Counted from the first letter of the stretch, positions 37,457 through 46,432 are shown. The stretch: 64,000 bases of DNA from Romboutsia lituseburensis DSM 797 (GCF_900103615.1 NZ_FNGW01000011.1:1-64000), one strand, 5' to 3'. A program made the numbers and translations. The notes: generated by a model not told the origin, from the sequence alone.

Positions 37457-38686
37457 ATGGATTTTGAAAGAAACTTAGATAAATATGCTGAACTTGCAGT
37501 AAAAGTAGGTGTAAACATACAACCAGGACAAACTTTACTTGTAAGATCACCTATAGAGTGTGCTCCTTTCGTAAGAAAGGTTTTAGTTCATGCTTATAAT
37601 GTTGGTGCAAAACACGTACATATAGAATGGTCTGATGAACAATGTACTTTATTAAAGTATTTAAATGCTCCAGAGGAGTCATTTAATGAATTCCCTAAAT
37701 GGACATCTGAGCAATATGTTGATATAGCTAAAGAAGGTGGAGCATTCTTAACTATATACGCTCAGGATCCAGACTTATTGAAAGATGTTGATCCTCAAAG
37801 AGTTGCTAATTTCCAAAAAGCTTCAGCTATGGCTTTAAAAGAATGGAGATCTTATACTCTATCAGATAAGTGTAAATGGAGTATAGTATCTATACCAACT
37901 GAGGCATGGGCTAAAAAAATCTTCCCTAATGTATCTACTTCAGAAGCTATTGATAAATTATGGGAAGCTATATTTAAATGTTCAAGAGTTGAAGGTCAAG
38001 ACCCTATTGAAGCTTGGAAAAAACACAATGAGGATTTAAAATTAAGAATGAACTTCTTAAATGAAAAGAATTTTAAAACATTAAAGTTTAAGTCTGCTAA
38101 AACAGATATAACTATGGGATTACCAGAAGGTCATGTTTGGTTAAGTGGTGCATCTGAAGATCCTAATGGTATAAACTTTAATCCTAATATACCAACAGAG
38201 GAAGTTTTCACTATGCCTCATAAATATGATGTTAATGGTGTTGTTTATAGTACAAAACCACTTGTATATGGAGGAAATGTTATAGATAACTTCTCTTTAA
38301 CATTCAAAGATGGTAAAATAGTTGATTTTACTGCTGAGAAAGGTGCTGAGACATTAGGTAAACTTATAGATACAGATGAAGGTTCTCACTATTTAGGAGA
38401 AGTTGCATTAGTTCCATTTAAGTCACCTATATCTGATACTAATATAGTATTCTTCAATACTTTATATGATGAAAATGCATCTTGCCATTTTGCTTTAGGT
38501 TCTGCTTATAAAACTTGTATTAAAAATGGAGACCAAATCAAAGAAGGAGAATCAGATAAACATGGTGTGAATGAAAGTTTAACTCATGTTGACTTTATGA
38601 TTGGTTCTAATGATATGAATATAGTTGGAGAAACTTACGATGGAGAAGAAATCCAAATATTCAAAGATGGAAACTGGGCATTTTAA
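37457..38686 (+). CDS. M29-family aminopeptidase (AmpS/PepS type)
   Basis: The family removes N-terminal residues using one or two metal ions in the cytoplasm. The 409-residue protein starts with YAELAVKVGVNIQPGQTLLV. It contains GLPEGHVWLSG and the C-terminal metal-site region EVALVPFKSPIS...NTLYDENASCHFALG, then NESLTHVDFMIGS with the conserved His and Asp. The length is normal. GGAGG precedes the ATG. It is monocistronic with its own terminator, and would fit peptide utilisation. Confidence 0.93.
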   Translation: MDFERNLDKYAELAVKVGVNIQPGQTLLVRSPIECAPFVRKVLVHAYNVGAKHVHIEWSDEQCTLLKYLNAPEESFNEFPKWTSEQYVDIAKEGGAFLTIYAQDPDLLKDVDPQRVANFQKASAMALKEWRSYTLSDKCKWSIVSIPTEAWAKKIFPNVSTSEAIDKLWEAIFKCSRVEGQDPIEAWKKHNEDLKLRMNFLNEKNFKTLKFKSAKTDITMGLPEGHVWLSGASEDPNGINFNPNIPTEEVFTMPHKYDVNGVVYSTKPLVYGGNVIDNFSLTFKDGKIVDFTAEKGAETLGKLIDTDEGSHYLGEVALVPFKSPISDTNIVFFNTLYDENASCHFALGSAYKTCIKNGDQIKEGESDKHGVNESLTHVDFMIGSNDMNIVGETYDGEEIQIFKDGNWAF

Positions 38687-38700
38687 TTAAATATAACAAA

Positions 38701-38741
38701 AAAGAAATATATAAGAATAGATCTTATATATTTCTTTTTTT
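38701..38741 (+). terminator. intrinsic terminator of the M29 aminopeptidase gene
   Basis: A 15-bp stem AAAGAAATATATAAG and complement (38701-38715 with 38723-38737) is followed by a T-run on the plus strand. Confidence 0.9.
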
Positions 38742-38749
38742 ATTGAACA

Positions 38750-38856
38750 TAAAAAAAGAAGCATCTATTTCCGTTATAGATGCTCATTGGGGGAGATTGT
38801 GAGATATTTATTTTAGGGGGAGTAAATATCTCCTATATTTTAATTATGTACATACT
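38750..38856 (-). ncRNA. candidate small RNA with C5 apical loop (copy 2)
   Basis: On the minus strand TATAAT (38863-38868) predicts a start near 38856. The RNA of about 105 nt folds as a 10-bp hairpin GAGATATTTA/TAAATATCTC with loop CTCCCCCTAAAA, then an unpaired ATCTCCCCCAATGA. The terminator has stem GCATCTA/TAGATGC, loop TAACGGAAA and T7. It encodes no ORF and no minus-strand gene follows. Layout, C-run positions and the CGGAA terminator loop match the element at 25679-25915, although the stems differ in sequence. No good -35 is visible. Confidence 0.6.
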
Positions 38857-38900
38857 TAAAGTATTATATACATTTAAACTCAATATTTTTTACTTAAGAT

Positions 38901-38938
38901 AAAAAAGACTAATAGAATAAGATTCTATTAGTCTTTTT
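38901..38938 (-). terminator. intrinsic terminator downstream of the PfkB kinase
   Basis: A 16-bp stem (AAAAAGACTAATAGAA at 38902-38917, complement at 38923-38938) is followed by T6 on the minus strand. It ends the PfkB transcript about 95 nt after the stop and separates it from the small RNA. Confidence 0.9.
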
Positions 38939-39031
38939 AGTGTTGACGATAAATTTTATATCAATTAATCTCAAAATTTGTAGATTAACCTATAACTTAA
39001 TTATATATAATTTTTTAAATATAGTAAATTT

Positions 39032-39991
39032 TTATTTGCTATATTTTTCTTCTGTCCAATCTATTTCATTAACATATTTTTGAACTAGATCTTGTGACAT
39101 ATCTGGATGTATAGTTTCCTCTGTCGATATAGTTATTGTTGACATTGCTATCGCATATTTTACAGTATCTACTATATTAGTAGATTTCATATATCCATTT
39201 GCTATTCCTGCAACAAATGAATCTCCAGCTCCAGTAACATTAACAACTTTAACATCATTAGCTTTTATCTTACCTTCATCTGATCCATTGTTATAGTATA
39301 TACCATCTTCATCTAATGTTATAAACACATTTTCTATACCTAAGTCTATGAAATATTTTCCAGCTTTTCTTAAATCTTCATCATTGTGTATTTTGAATCC
39401 ACACATTATTTCAGCTTCATATCTATTTGGCTTTATAGTATGGAAATATTTTATTAAGTGTTTTACTGTTTTTGCTTTAGCCGCTGATACAGGGTCTAAT
39501 ATAAATTTAGTATCTCCACTAAATGTTTTTATTATATATTCTACAATATCAGGTCTATCTGAATCTAGTATCATATATTCTGAGTTTTTAATTATATCTG
39601 CTTTTGAGTCTATAAACTCTGTTGTGAACATGTCTATTATTTTCATGTCAACTACAGCAGATACCATCTCTCCCTGCTCATCTAAGATAGCCATATATGT
39701 AGGTGTGTGACCACCTCTTATGATTAAAGATTCACTCATATCATAATTCATTACTTTAGAATGTTCAACCATTCTGTTTCCTGCTTCATCATCTCCTAAA
39801 ATAGATATAAATTTAGTATTTACACCTACTCTAGCCATGCACTCTGCTATATTTCTACAAACGCCTCCAAAAGAAGTTTTTACTTTACCTGGATTTGAGT
39901 CATTACATCTGTAATTTCTATCTGTAAATCCACATATATCAAAAACTGATACTCCGAAAACTAATGAATAAGGCTCTCTTTTTTCAATCAT
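39032..39991 (-). CDS. PfkB-family carbohydrate/nucleoside kinase, pseudouridine kinase-like
   Basis: The 319-residue protein has the PfkB N-terminal signature GGVCRNIAECMARVG (about 42-56) and the catalytic C-terminal motif NVTGAGDSFVAGIANGY (about 250-266). It resembles the kinase domain of PsuK in this window ([15 protein letters not shown]) but lacks the winged helix and has no psuG neighbour. The substrate is therefore uncertain; pseudouridine or another nucleoside is plausible. GGGAGGG precedes the ATG. It is monocistronic. Confidence 0.85.
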   Translation of the reverse strand: MIEKREPYSLVFGVSVFDICGFTDRNYRCNDSNPGKVKTSFGGVCRNIAECMARVGVNTKFISILGDDEAGNRMVEHSKVMNYDMSESLIIRGGHTPTYMAILDEQGEMVSAVVDMKIIDMFTTEFIDSKADIIKNSEYMILDSDRPDIVEYIIKTFSGDTKFILDPVSAAKAKTVKHLIKYFHTIKPNRYEAEIMCGFKIHNDEDLRKAGKYFIDLGIENVFITLDEDGIYYNNGSDEGKIKANDVKVVNVTGAGDSFVAGIANGYMKSTNIVDTVKYAIAMSTITISTEETIHPDMSQDLVQKYVNEIDWTEEKYSK

Positions 39992-40193
39992 CGTCGTTTA
40001 CCCTCCCTAAGAATCACCTTCCTATTTTATCACATTCTTATGAGTTTTTTCTATATATTTTGTATTTTAATGTTTTTTATACATATTTTTACAGATATTT
40101 TGTTTAAATTTGTAAAATATTTCATTACTTTTAGCATTATTTTTATTATAACTGTTATTAGTTTTAGCATATTACAAAAAATTAATATCATTT

Positions 40194-42584
40194 TTAAAGT
40201 AAATTTATTTTAGCTATTTCTACTGCAGATTTTGCATCTTTTGAATAGTAATCTGCTCCTATATTTTTAGCATATTCTTCTGTTAAAACAGCGCCTCCTA
40301 CAAATACTTTTACATCTATATTTTCTTTTCTAAGAGCTTCTATAGTATCTTTCATACTTGCAACTGTAGTCGTCATTAATGCACTTAAGCCAATTAATTT
40401 TATATTTCTTTTAATCGCTTCTTGTACTACATTCTCAATAGGAACATCTTTGCCTAAATCTACAACTTCATATCCATAATTTTCAAGCATTATTTTAACT
40501 ATATTTTTTCCTATGTCATGGATATCTCCTTTGACTGTAGCTACTATTATTTTACCTTTTGATGTAACATCATTATTTTGTTTAGATAAAACTTCTTTTA
40601 TTGTGTTTAAGGACATTTTTACTGTTTCAGCTGACTGTATTAATTGAGGTAGAAATAAAACTCCCTCTTCATATTTTTTACCTACTTTATCTAACGCAGG
40701 AATTAAAACTTCATTTAATATATAGTCTTGATCATGTGTTTGTAATAATTTTAAAGTTACATCTTGAGCTTCATCTTTTAATCCTCTTTCAACTATTTCA
40801 TCTAAATTTAATTGTTTTTTATCATTATTGTTTTTAATTTTATTTTCTATATTTTTTATATCATTATATTTCTCTATATAATTTTGGCAATGTTTATCTA
40901 TATTTTTTAATACTTTAAATGAGTTTATAGCTTCCATAATACCCTCTTCATTTGGATTTATTATGGGTAAATCAAGACCATATTCTAGTGCAAGTGTCAA
41001 ATATGCGCTATTTATAGCTTTTCTATTTGGAACTCCAAATGATATATTAGATACTCCCAATATAGTTTTTACACCTAATTCTTCTTTCACCATCTTTATA
41101 CACTTTAGTGTTTCCATAGCTTCTGATTGTTGTGCTGAAACTGTTAATGATAAGCAATCTATAAAAATATCTTCCTTTTTTATACCTTGATTCTCTGCTC
41201 TATCTACTATTTTTTTAGCTATTTCAAATCTTTCTTGTGCAGTATTAGGTATTCCATTTTCATCTAAAGTTAAGCCTACTATACAAGCACCATACTTATT
41301 AACTATAGGAAGTATTTTTTGTAAAGATTCTTCTTTTCCATTTACTGAATTTACTATAGTTTTTCCATTATAGTATCTAAGTCCTTTTTCTAATGCTTCT
41401 ATGTTTGATGAATCTATTTGTAAAGGTATATCTATTACAGATTGAATTTCTTTTAAAGTCTTAGGCATTATAGTAGCTTCATCTATATCTGGTAAACCTA
41501 CATTAACATTTAATATTTCTGCTCCTGCATTTATTTGTTCCATAGCTAAATTTATTATGTAGTCATATGTACCATTTTTAAGTGCATTTTTTAAAAGTTC
41601 TCTACCTGTTGGGTTTAATCGCTCTCCTATTATAGTAGGTGCTTTAATTTCTATACATTTAGATGGAGAACACACTACACTTTTAATTTTATTATTTTGT
41701 TTATTTATTTTTAATTGGCTTAAATTTTGAGCTATTTTATTTATAAATTTAGGATTGGTACCGCAACAACCCCCTATTATAGAAGCACCATATTCAATAA
41801 ACTTTTGTACTCCTTCAAAGAATTCTGATTCATCTATATCATATATAGCTTGTCCATCTATTATATTTGGAAGTCCTGCATTAGCTTGAACTATTACAGG
41901 TACAGTAGCTAAACTTCCTATTTTTTTTACTATTGGTAAAAGTTGTTTAGGACCTAGAGAACAATTAACACCAATTGCATCTATACCCAATCCTTCTATT
42001 GTAGCTATCATACTTTCTGGCAAGCATCCTGTAAAGCTTCTTCCATTTTCATCAAATGTTATCGTACAAAATATAGGAAGGCTTGTATTTTCTTTTGCTG
42101 CTAATACGGCTGCTTTTGCCTCATATAAATCCATCATTGTCTCTATTATTATAAGGTCAGCTCCAGATTTTTCTCCCTGTATAGCTTGCCTTTTAAATAT
42201 TTCATATGCGTCATCAAAGCTTAATGTACCCATAGGTTCTAACATTTCTCCAATAGGCCCTATATCTAGTGCTACATATCTAGGATTTGATTTATCAACT
42301 TTTTCTATCGCTAGCTTTGCTACGTTTACAGCATTATTTACTACTTCTTCTACAGTGTATCCAAGTTTTTCTAACTTTAACTCATTGGCACCAAAAGTAT
42401 TTGTTGTAACTACATTAGAGCCAGCCTCTAAGTAAGATTTATGTATGTCTATTAATTTTTCAGGATTTTTCAAACCAAATATTTCAGGATTTTCTCCTAT
42501 TTGCAGACCCTTTTGTTGTAACATAGTTCCCATGGCACCATCAAATATTAGTATATTATTCTTTATATATTCCCTTACATCCAT
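40194..42584 (-). CDS. metH: B12-dependent methionine synthase without fused reactivation domain
   Basis: MetH transfers the methyl group of methyl-tetrahydrofolate to homocysteine through cobalamin. The 796-residue protein has the homocysteine-binding barrel with zinc Cys residues in VNCSLGP and GGCCGTNP (about 206-275). The pterin-binding domain starts at GERLNPTGREL, and the B12 cap plus Rossmann domain carry GDIHDIGKNIV. The C-terminal SAM-binding reactivation domain of the long form is absent; it is the neighbouring gene. The start is the ATG of MDVREY, 9 nt after AAAGGGG. It overlaps that neighbour. Confidence 0.96.
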   Translation of the reverse strand: MDVREYIKNNILIFDGAMGTMLQQKGLQIGENPEIFGLKNPEKLIDIHKSYLEAGSNVVTTNTFGANELKLEKLGYTVEEVVNNAVNVAKLAIEKVDKSNPRYVALDIGPIGEMLEPMGTLSFDDAYEIFKRQAIQGEKSGADLIIIETMMDLYEAKAAVLAAKENTSLPIFCTITFDENGRSFTGCLPESMIATIEGLGIDAIGVNCSLGPKQLLPIVKKIGSLATVPVIVQANAGLPNIIDGQAIYDIDESEFFEGVQKFIEYGASIIGGCCGTNPKFINKIAQNLSQLKINKQNNKIKSVVCSPSKCIEIKAPTIIGERLNPTGRELLKNALKNGTYDYIINLAMEQINAGAEILNVNVGLPDIDEATIMPKTLKEIQSVIDIPLQIDSSNIEALEKGLRYYNGKTIVNSVNGKEESLQKILPIVNKYGACIVGLTLDENGIPNTAQERFEIAKKIVDRAENQGIKKEDIFIDCLSLTVSAQQSEAMETLKCIKMVKEELGVKTILGVSNISFGVPNRKAINSAYLTLALEYGLDLPIINPNEEGIMEAINSFKVLKNIDKHCQNYIEKYNDIKNIENKIKNNNDKKQLNLDEIVERGLKDEAQDVTLKLLQTHDQDYILNEVLIPALDKVGKKYEEGVLFLPQLIQSAETVKMSLNTIKEVLSKQNNDVTSKGKIIVATVKGDIHDIGKNIVKIMLENYGYEVVDLGKDVPIENVVQEAIKRNIKLIGLSALMTTTVASMKDTIEALRKENIDVKVFVGGAVLTEEYAKNIGADYYSKDAKSAVEIAKINLL

Positions 42585-43293
42585 TATCTTCATCCCCTTT
42601 TCTGTATCTACAATTTGTATAATTTGAGCACATTGTGCATTTTTTATTTTCATTTTTTATCTTTTCTGACGTTATTCCGATTATTGCAATTACTGATTTT
42701 CTAGGTATCATGATACTATTTGATGTTATTGTTAATCCTAAATTTTTATTAAGATTTAAGGTATCTATTATATCCCTATTACTTTCTATAGATAAATCTC
42801 CATACCCAGGACTGTATCTCATCGTTAAATATTTTCCTTCTTTGTTAAGCTCTTTAGATAATGTTCTTCCTATACTATCACACAGTTCTTCTATTGATGT
42901 AGTTGCACATGCATCTAATACTATACTTTTTGTTAGATCTGTATATGAATATTTTCTTATTTCTTTCTCTATATTTATTCCTAAAGTTGTTGCTAAAATA
43001 ATGCACTCATCACATTTATACAATAATTTATATAAATCATTACTTTCAAACTTTAAGCTAGAATCTTTTAAAAATATCGATTTACTACTATTATCCTTAT
43101 CTCTTAATATAGGATAAACCCTCAAATAATATCGAGGGTTTATTTTTTCTTTGGTCATTTTAATACAATCATCTATTAAATCATTTAGATTGTTATCTAT
43201 ATGTTGACCTTTATATTCTAAATATCTTAAAACTTCTTCCTTGCTTATATCAATTGAGCTATCTATGCAGCTATTTATACTTTTATTCACCAT
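42556..43293 (-). CDS. methionine synthase activation-domain protein
   Basis: This free-standing domain reductively remethylates inactive cob(II)alamin MetH using SAM. The 245-residue protein contains the family motif MRYSPGYGDLSIE (about 162-174), the SAM-binding signature of the MetH activation domain. Near the end it has a Cys-rich CTMCSNYTNC. The start ATG overlaps the luxS stop by 11 nt and its end overlaps metH, so the three genes are translationally linked. Together with metH it rebuilds the full MetH in two chains. Confidence 0.92.
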   Translation of the reverse strand: MVNKSINSCIDSSIDISKEEVLRYLEYKGQHIDNNLNDLIDDCIKMTKEKINPRYYLRVYPILRDKDNSSKSIFLKDSSLKFESNDLYKLLYKCDECIILATTLGINIEKEIRKYSYTDLTKSIVLDACATTSIEELCDSIGRTLSKELNKEGKYLTMRYSPGYGDLSIESNRDIIDTLNLNKNLGLTITSNSIMIPRKSVIAIIGITSEKIKNENKKCTMCSNYTNCRYRKGDEDNGCKGIYKE

Positions 43294-43738
43294 ATATATT
43301 AAGAGCAAATCCTTTTTCTAAAGCTTCTCTTGCGTATTCTTTTGCTCCAAATAATGACAAGTCTTTATAATTACCACATTCTATAGCTGTTGCAGCTGGC
43401 ATTTCTGTAGCTTCTAATACCATTTTTAGTGCTTTTTCTAATCCTTCTTTTACTTCTAGAGGCTCTACTTCACCCCATAATATTAAATAAAATCCTGTTC
43501 TACATCCCATTGGAGATAAATCTATTATATTATCTAAAGTTTCTCTTAAATAAGTTGCTAATAAATGCTCTAAACCATGCATAGCTGCTGTTCCAAAAGT
43601 TTCTGCATTTGGTTGTAAAAATCTTAAATCAAATTTGCTTACCTTGTCCCCTTTTAATCCATCTAACACACAACATTTTCTAACATATGGTGCTTTAACC
43701 TTAGTATGATCTAATTTAAAACTCTCTACTTTTTGCAT
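43283..43738 (-). CDS. luxS: S-ribosylhomocysteine lyase (AI-2 synthase)
   Basis: LuxS cleaves S-ribosylhomocysteine to homocysteine and the AI-2 precursor DPD. The 151-residue protein has the iron/zinc-binding HGLEH (about 53-57) and the third ligand Cys in AIECGNYKDL, at the family length. ATGGAGGGAATAG precedes the start. It is first in luxS-activation protein-metH, so homocysteine released by LuxS is fed directly to methionine synthesis. No SAM riboswitch or T-box is visible upstream. Confidence 0.97.
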   Translation of the reverse strand: MQKVESFKLDHTKVKAPYVRKCCVLDGLKGDKVSKFDLRFLQPNAETFGTAAMHGLEHLLATYLRETLDNIIDLSPMGCRTGFYLILWGEVEPLEVKEGLEKALKMVLEATEMPAATAIECGNYKDLSLFGAKEYAREALEKGFALNIYGE

Positions 43739-43880
43739 TCTATTCCCTCCATGATAATTATTTTTTCATATGATATAATTATACTTCAAAATTAATTCAT
43801 AAGCATTCGTTAATATTAATTTATCTGATTATATTTTGAGTAGTAAAATTTTTAAAATTTAGTTACATTATATATTTTAT

Positions 43881-43930
43881 GAAACAATTTATGTTTCACG
43901 AAAAACTGTATAAATTTTATTTGTTATAAT
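43881..43930 (+). promoter_or_regulatory. extended -10 promoter and small dyad before the TtcA-family gene
   Basis: TGTTATAAT (43922-43930) is an extended -10 element oriented to the right. GAAACA/TGTTTC (43881-43886 with 43892-43897) forms a dyad about 30 nt upstream. The region between luxS and this gene (43739-44018) otherwise holds only A+T-rich sequence. Confidence 0.45.
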
Positions 43931-44018
43931 ATTTTAATTCTTTTATAATTTATATATTGAAAATTAGGATATAAATAATATAACAAGCTTTTAATTAAAC
44001 ATTCTGGAGGAAAAAATT

Positions 44019-44744
44019 ATGCCTATGCAAAAACTTCTTAGTAAAGCTCGTCAAGCCATACAGGATTTTGATATGATACAAGAAAACGATAAAATAGCTA
44101 TAGGGCTTTCTGGTGGTAAAGATAGTTTAACTTTACTTCATATACTTAGTAATTATAGAAAGTTCTCTCCTCAAAAATTTGAGCTAATAGCTATAACTTT
44201 AAATCCTGGTGGTGTTGATAATGCTCCACTTTATAAGTTATGTGAAGATTTAGATGTTCCATTTTATGAAATTCAAACTAATATAAAAGAGATTGTTTTT
44301 GATATTAGAAAAGAAAAAAATCCATGTTCTTTATGCGCTAATTTAAGACGTGGTGCATTAAATGATAATGCTAAAAAATTAGGATGTAACAAAGTAGCAT
44401 TAGGTCACCATAAAGATGATGCTATAGAAACCTTTTTAATGTCTATGTTTTACGAAGGAAGAGTTAACTGCTTCTCACCTAAAACACATATGGATAAGCA
44501 GGATTTAACTATAATCAGACCTATGGTCTATATTGAAGAATATATGACTAAAAAAGCTACAAAAGAATATAACTATCCTGTAATAGAAAATCCTTGTCCA
44601 GCTAATGGTCATACAAAAAGACAAGATGTTAAAGAACTTCTATCTAAACTAAATAAAGACATGCCTGGAGTTAAGAAGAATCTTTTCGGAGCTTTAAATA
44701 ACTCTGAAAAATTATTTATTTGGGATAAAGATAAAATTAAATAA
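44019..44744 (+). CDS. TtcA-family tRNA thiolation / PP-loop ATPase
   Basis: The family adenylates a tRNA base (C32 in TtcA) and inserts sulfur with an iron-sulfur cluster. The 241-residue protein has the PP-loop IGLSGGKDSLTLLH (about 28-41), the CxxC pair in NPCSLCANLRRG (about 103-114) and a third Cys in IENPCPANGHTKR. The TtcA residues are present, but other PP-loop enzymes share them, so the target base is unproven. TGGAGG precedes the ATG. It is monocistronic; a terminator begins at the stop codon. Confidence 0.87.
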   Translation: MPMQKLLSKARQAIQDFDMIQENDKIAIGLSGGKDSLTLLHILSNYRKFSPQKFELIAITLNPGGVDNAPLYKLCEDLDVPFYEIQTNIKEIVFDIRKEKNPCSLCANLRRGALNDNAKKLGCNKVALGHHKDDAIETFLMSMFYEGRVNCFSPKTHMDKQDLTIIRPMVYIEEYMTKKATKEYNYPVIENPCPANGHTKRQDVKELLSKLNKDMPGVKKNLFGALNNSEKLFIWDKDKIK

Positions 44745-44770
44745 GTGTCTAAATTTAGACACTTATTTTT
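44742..44770 (+). terminator. intrinsic terminator overlapping the TtcA-family stop codon
   Basis: A 12-bp perfect dyad TAAGTGTCTAAA and complement (44742-44765) begins at the stop codon and is followed by TTTTT. On the other strand it lies about 55 nt beyond rsiV and could serve it too. Confidence 0.85.
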
Positions 44771-44824
44771 ATAATTGTAAGGATTTATAAAGTTTTATTA
44801 TTATGATAGATTTATATTTTTACT

Positions 44825-45673
44825 TTATCCTAAGTTAGGAGCTAAAACATTATTTGGTATAGTAAATTCTACTAATCCCATATATCCTGGAGCTACTTCA
44901 TATTTATCAAAACATATAACTAACTCATTTTTATCGTTTATATAGAATCCTTGATCTTTTCTTATTTTATCAAAGTTTCCATCTCCCATTTCTTTATCAT
45001 CTAACCAGTAAGCTTTATCAGGATTCTCTTTCATTTGTTGTTTCATTTGATCTTTTATATTTTTACTTATTATATTTACATAATCTTTGTCAGCAAACAT
45101 ATTCTCAAGAGTAAGAGCAGTTTCATTTTGCTTATTGATATTGTAGAATTTCCTTGTTGTATTAGATGAACCTTGTGCATGAAACTCATACACTACTAAA
45201 GATAATATTTTATCATTGTTTGTCATAGTTTCAGACCATGATTTAACCATTTCTCTACCTGGTATATTATCCTTCTTTAATTCTTTTATCTCTTTTACAT
45301 ATTCTTGATATAATTGTTTCGCATTATTTTCCATTTCTTTATTTATATTTTCTTGTAATTCTTTGTTTTTTAATCCCTCTACCTTATCCACATCTATTGA
45401 TACATCAAATCCATTTTCATTTAAGTTATAATTTGATAATCTTACAACTTTAACTATATTTCCTACTACAGGTATTTGTTCTAATGTATTTGCAAATGCT
45501 GGGCTTAGATTAATTCCTCCAACAAGTACAGCTATAGATGCCGCACTTGTTAACCATTTTCTATTCATCGGCTTTTTCTTATTTAATGATTGATTAACTA
45601 AGTGATTTAAATTTTCAGGAATTTCTATATTATTATAGTTATCTTTTAATTGATCCAATTTTTTATTTTTCAT
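44825..45673 (-). CDS. rsiV: RsiV-type anti-sigma factor
   Basis: RsiV holds the ECF sigma factor SigV until lysozyme binds its outer domain and triggers proteolysis. The 282-residue protein has a short cytoplasmic N-terminus and a membrane segment (about 38-62, WLTSAASIAVLVGG). It ends in extracellular DUF4163/DUF3298 domains (LTLENMFADKDYVNIIS, ELVICFDKYEVAPGYMG). A signal-peptidase-like site (SPAFA) follows the span. It overlaps the sigma gene by 11 nt. Lysozyme sensing is by family knowledge and is not shown here. Confidence 0.85.
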   Translation of the reverse strand: MKNKKLDQLKDNYNNIEIPENLNHLVNQSLNKKKPMNRKWLTSAASIAVLVGGINLSPAFANTLEQIPVVGNIVKVVRLSNYNLNENGFDVSIDVDKVEGLKNKELQENINKEMENNAKQLYQEYVKEIKELKKDNIPGREMVKSWSETMTNNDKILSLVVYEFHAQGSSNTTRKFYNINKQNETALTLENMFADKDYVNIISKNIKDQMKQQMKENPDKAYWLDDKEMGDGNFDKIRKDQGFYINDKNELVICFDKYEVAPGYMGLVEFTIPNNVLAPNLG

Positions 45674-46187
45674 AATTATCTCCTTCTAATCCATTATTTA
45701 TCTGAATTTTTAATAGCTTCAAAGCCCTATAAAGTCTCGTCTTTATAGTATTTTCATTTTTGTCTAGTATTGTTGCTATATCTGATATTTTCATATCTTC
45801 AAAATACCTAAGAATTACTAAGGTTTTGTCTTCCTCGCACAAACTGTCTAAGGCCTTCTGAATATCTATTTCTATATCTATATTGTGCTCAACAAAATTA
45901 TCAGAAACTACTTCTCTTTTTTCTTGAATGTATTTTTTATTTTTTCTTATATAGTCTATAGCTGTATTTATTAAAATTTTATAAAACCATGGTTTTATTA
46001 GCTCTACATCTTTAAGAGTCTTTATTTTTGATAATCCTTTACATATAGATTCTTGTACTATATCTAAAGCATCTTCATTATTTTTTACATACGTGTATGC
46101 TATTTTATAAAATATATTTTGATTTTCTATGATGTAATTTTTAAAAGTTTTTTCTTTCTTTTTCTTGTCTAAGCTTAGTAAGTTCAT
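45663..46187 (-). CDS. sigV: ECF sigma factor, SigV-like
   Basis: The 174-residue protein has region 2 (YKIAYTYVKNNEDALDIVQE, then KPWFYKILINTAIDYIRK). Region 4 follows, with the helix-turn-helix KISDIATILDKNENTIKTRLYRA. There are no other sigma regions, the ECF pattern. I start at the ATG of MNLLSLD because the ribosome site AAAGGAGG lies inside a frame starting 27 nt upstream; the 12-nt spacing is long, so the start is uncertain. The promoter just upstream has ECF motifs, indicating autoregulation with rsiV. Confidence 0.85.
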   Translation of the reverse strand: MNLLSLDKKKKEKTFKNYIIENQNIFYKIAYTYVKNNEDALDIVQESICKGLSKIKTLKDVELIKPWFYKILINTAIDYIRKNKKYIQEKREVVSDNFVEHNIDIEIDIQKALDSLCEEDKTLVILRYFEDMKISDIATILDKNENTIKTRLYRALKLLKIQINNGLEGDNYEK

Positions 46188-46223
46188 CTTTCTCGAAGGC
46201 CTCCTTTTCATCACATATATATA

Positions 46224-46251
46224 GACGGGCTATCTTACTTTAAAAGTTTCA
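46224..46251 (-). promoter_or_regulatory. ECF-type autoregulated promoter of sigV-rsiV
   Basis: On the minus strand TGAAAC (46246-46251) is followed by CGTC (46224-46227). These are the -35 and -10 motifs of SigV/SigX/SigW-type promoters. The spacer is 18 nt, one or two longer than usual in Bacillus. Confidence 0.65.
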
Positions 46252-46342
46252 AAACTTTTTTATTTTTTATTTATAAGTTTATTGATATAAATAATATTAG
46301 CAAACTTACTTAAGTTATAAAGTAATCATTTTTTTTACACAT

Positions 46343-46373
46343 AAAAAAAGTATGGATTATTTTCCATACTTTT
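46343..46373 (-). terminator. intrinsic terminator after the SDR gene
   Basis: The stem AAAAGTATGGA and complement (about 46346-46356 with 46363-46373) is followed by T7 on the minus strand, 60 nt beyond the SDR stop. Confidence 0.85.
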
Positions 46374-46432
46374 ATTCATAACTATTGTACCCATATCAAC
46401 ATATATGAGCATTTTTATTTACACTATTTATT

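Noticed and set aside
43739-44018. SAM or T-box leader before luxS-metH
   Set aside because: No conserved SAM-riboswitch core or T-box sequence (AGGGTGGAACCGCG-like) is visible on either strand.
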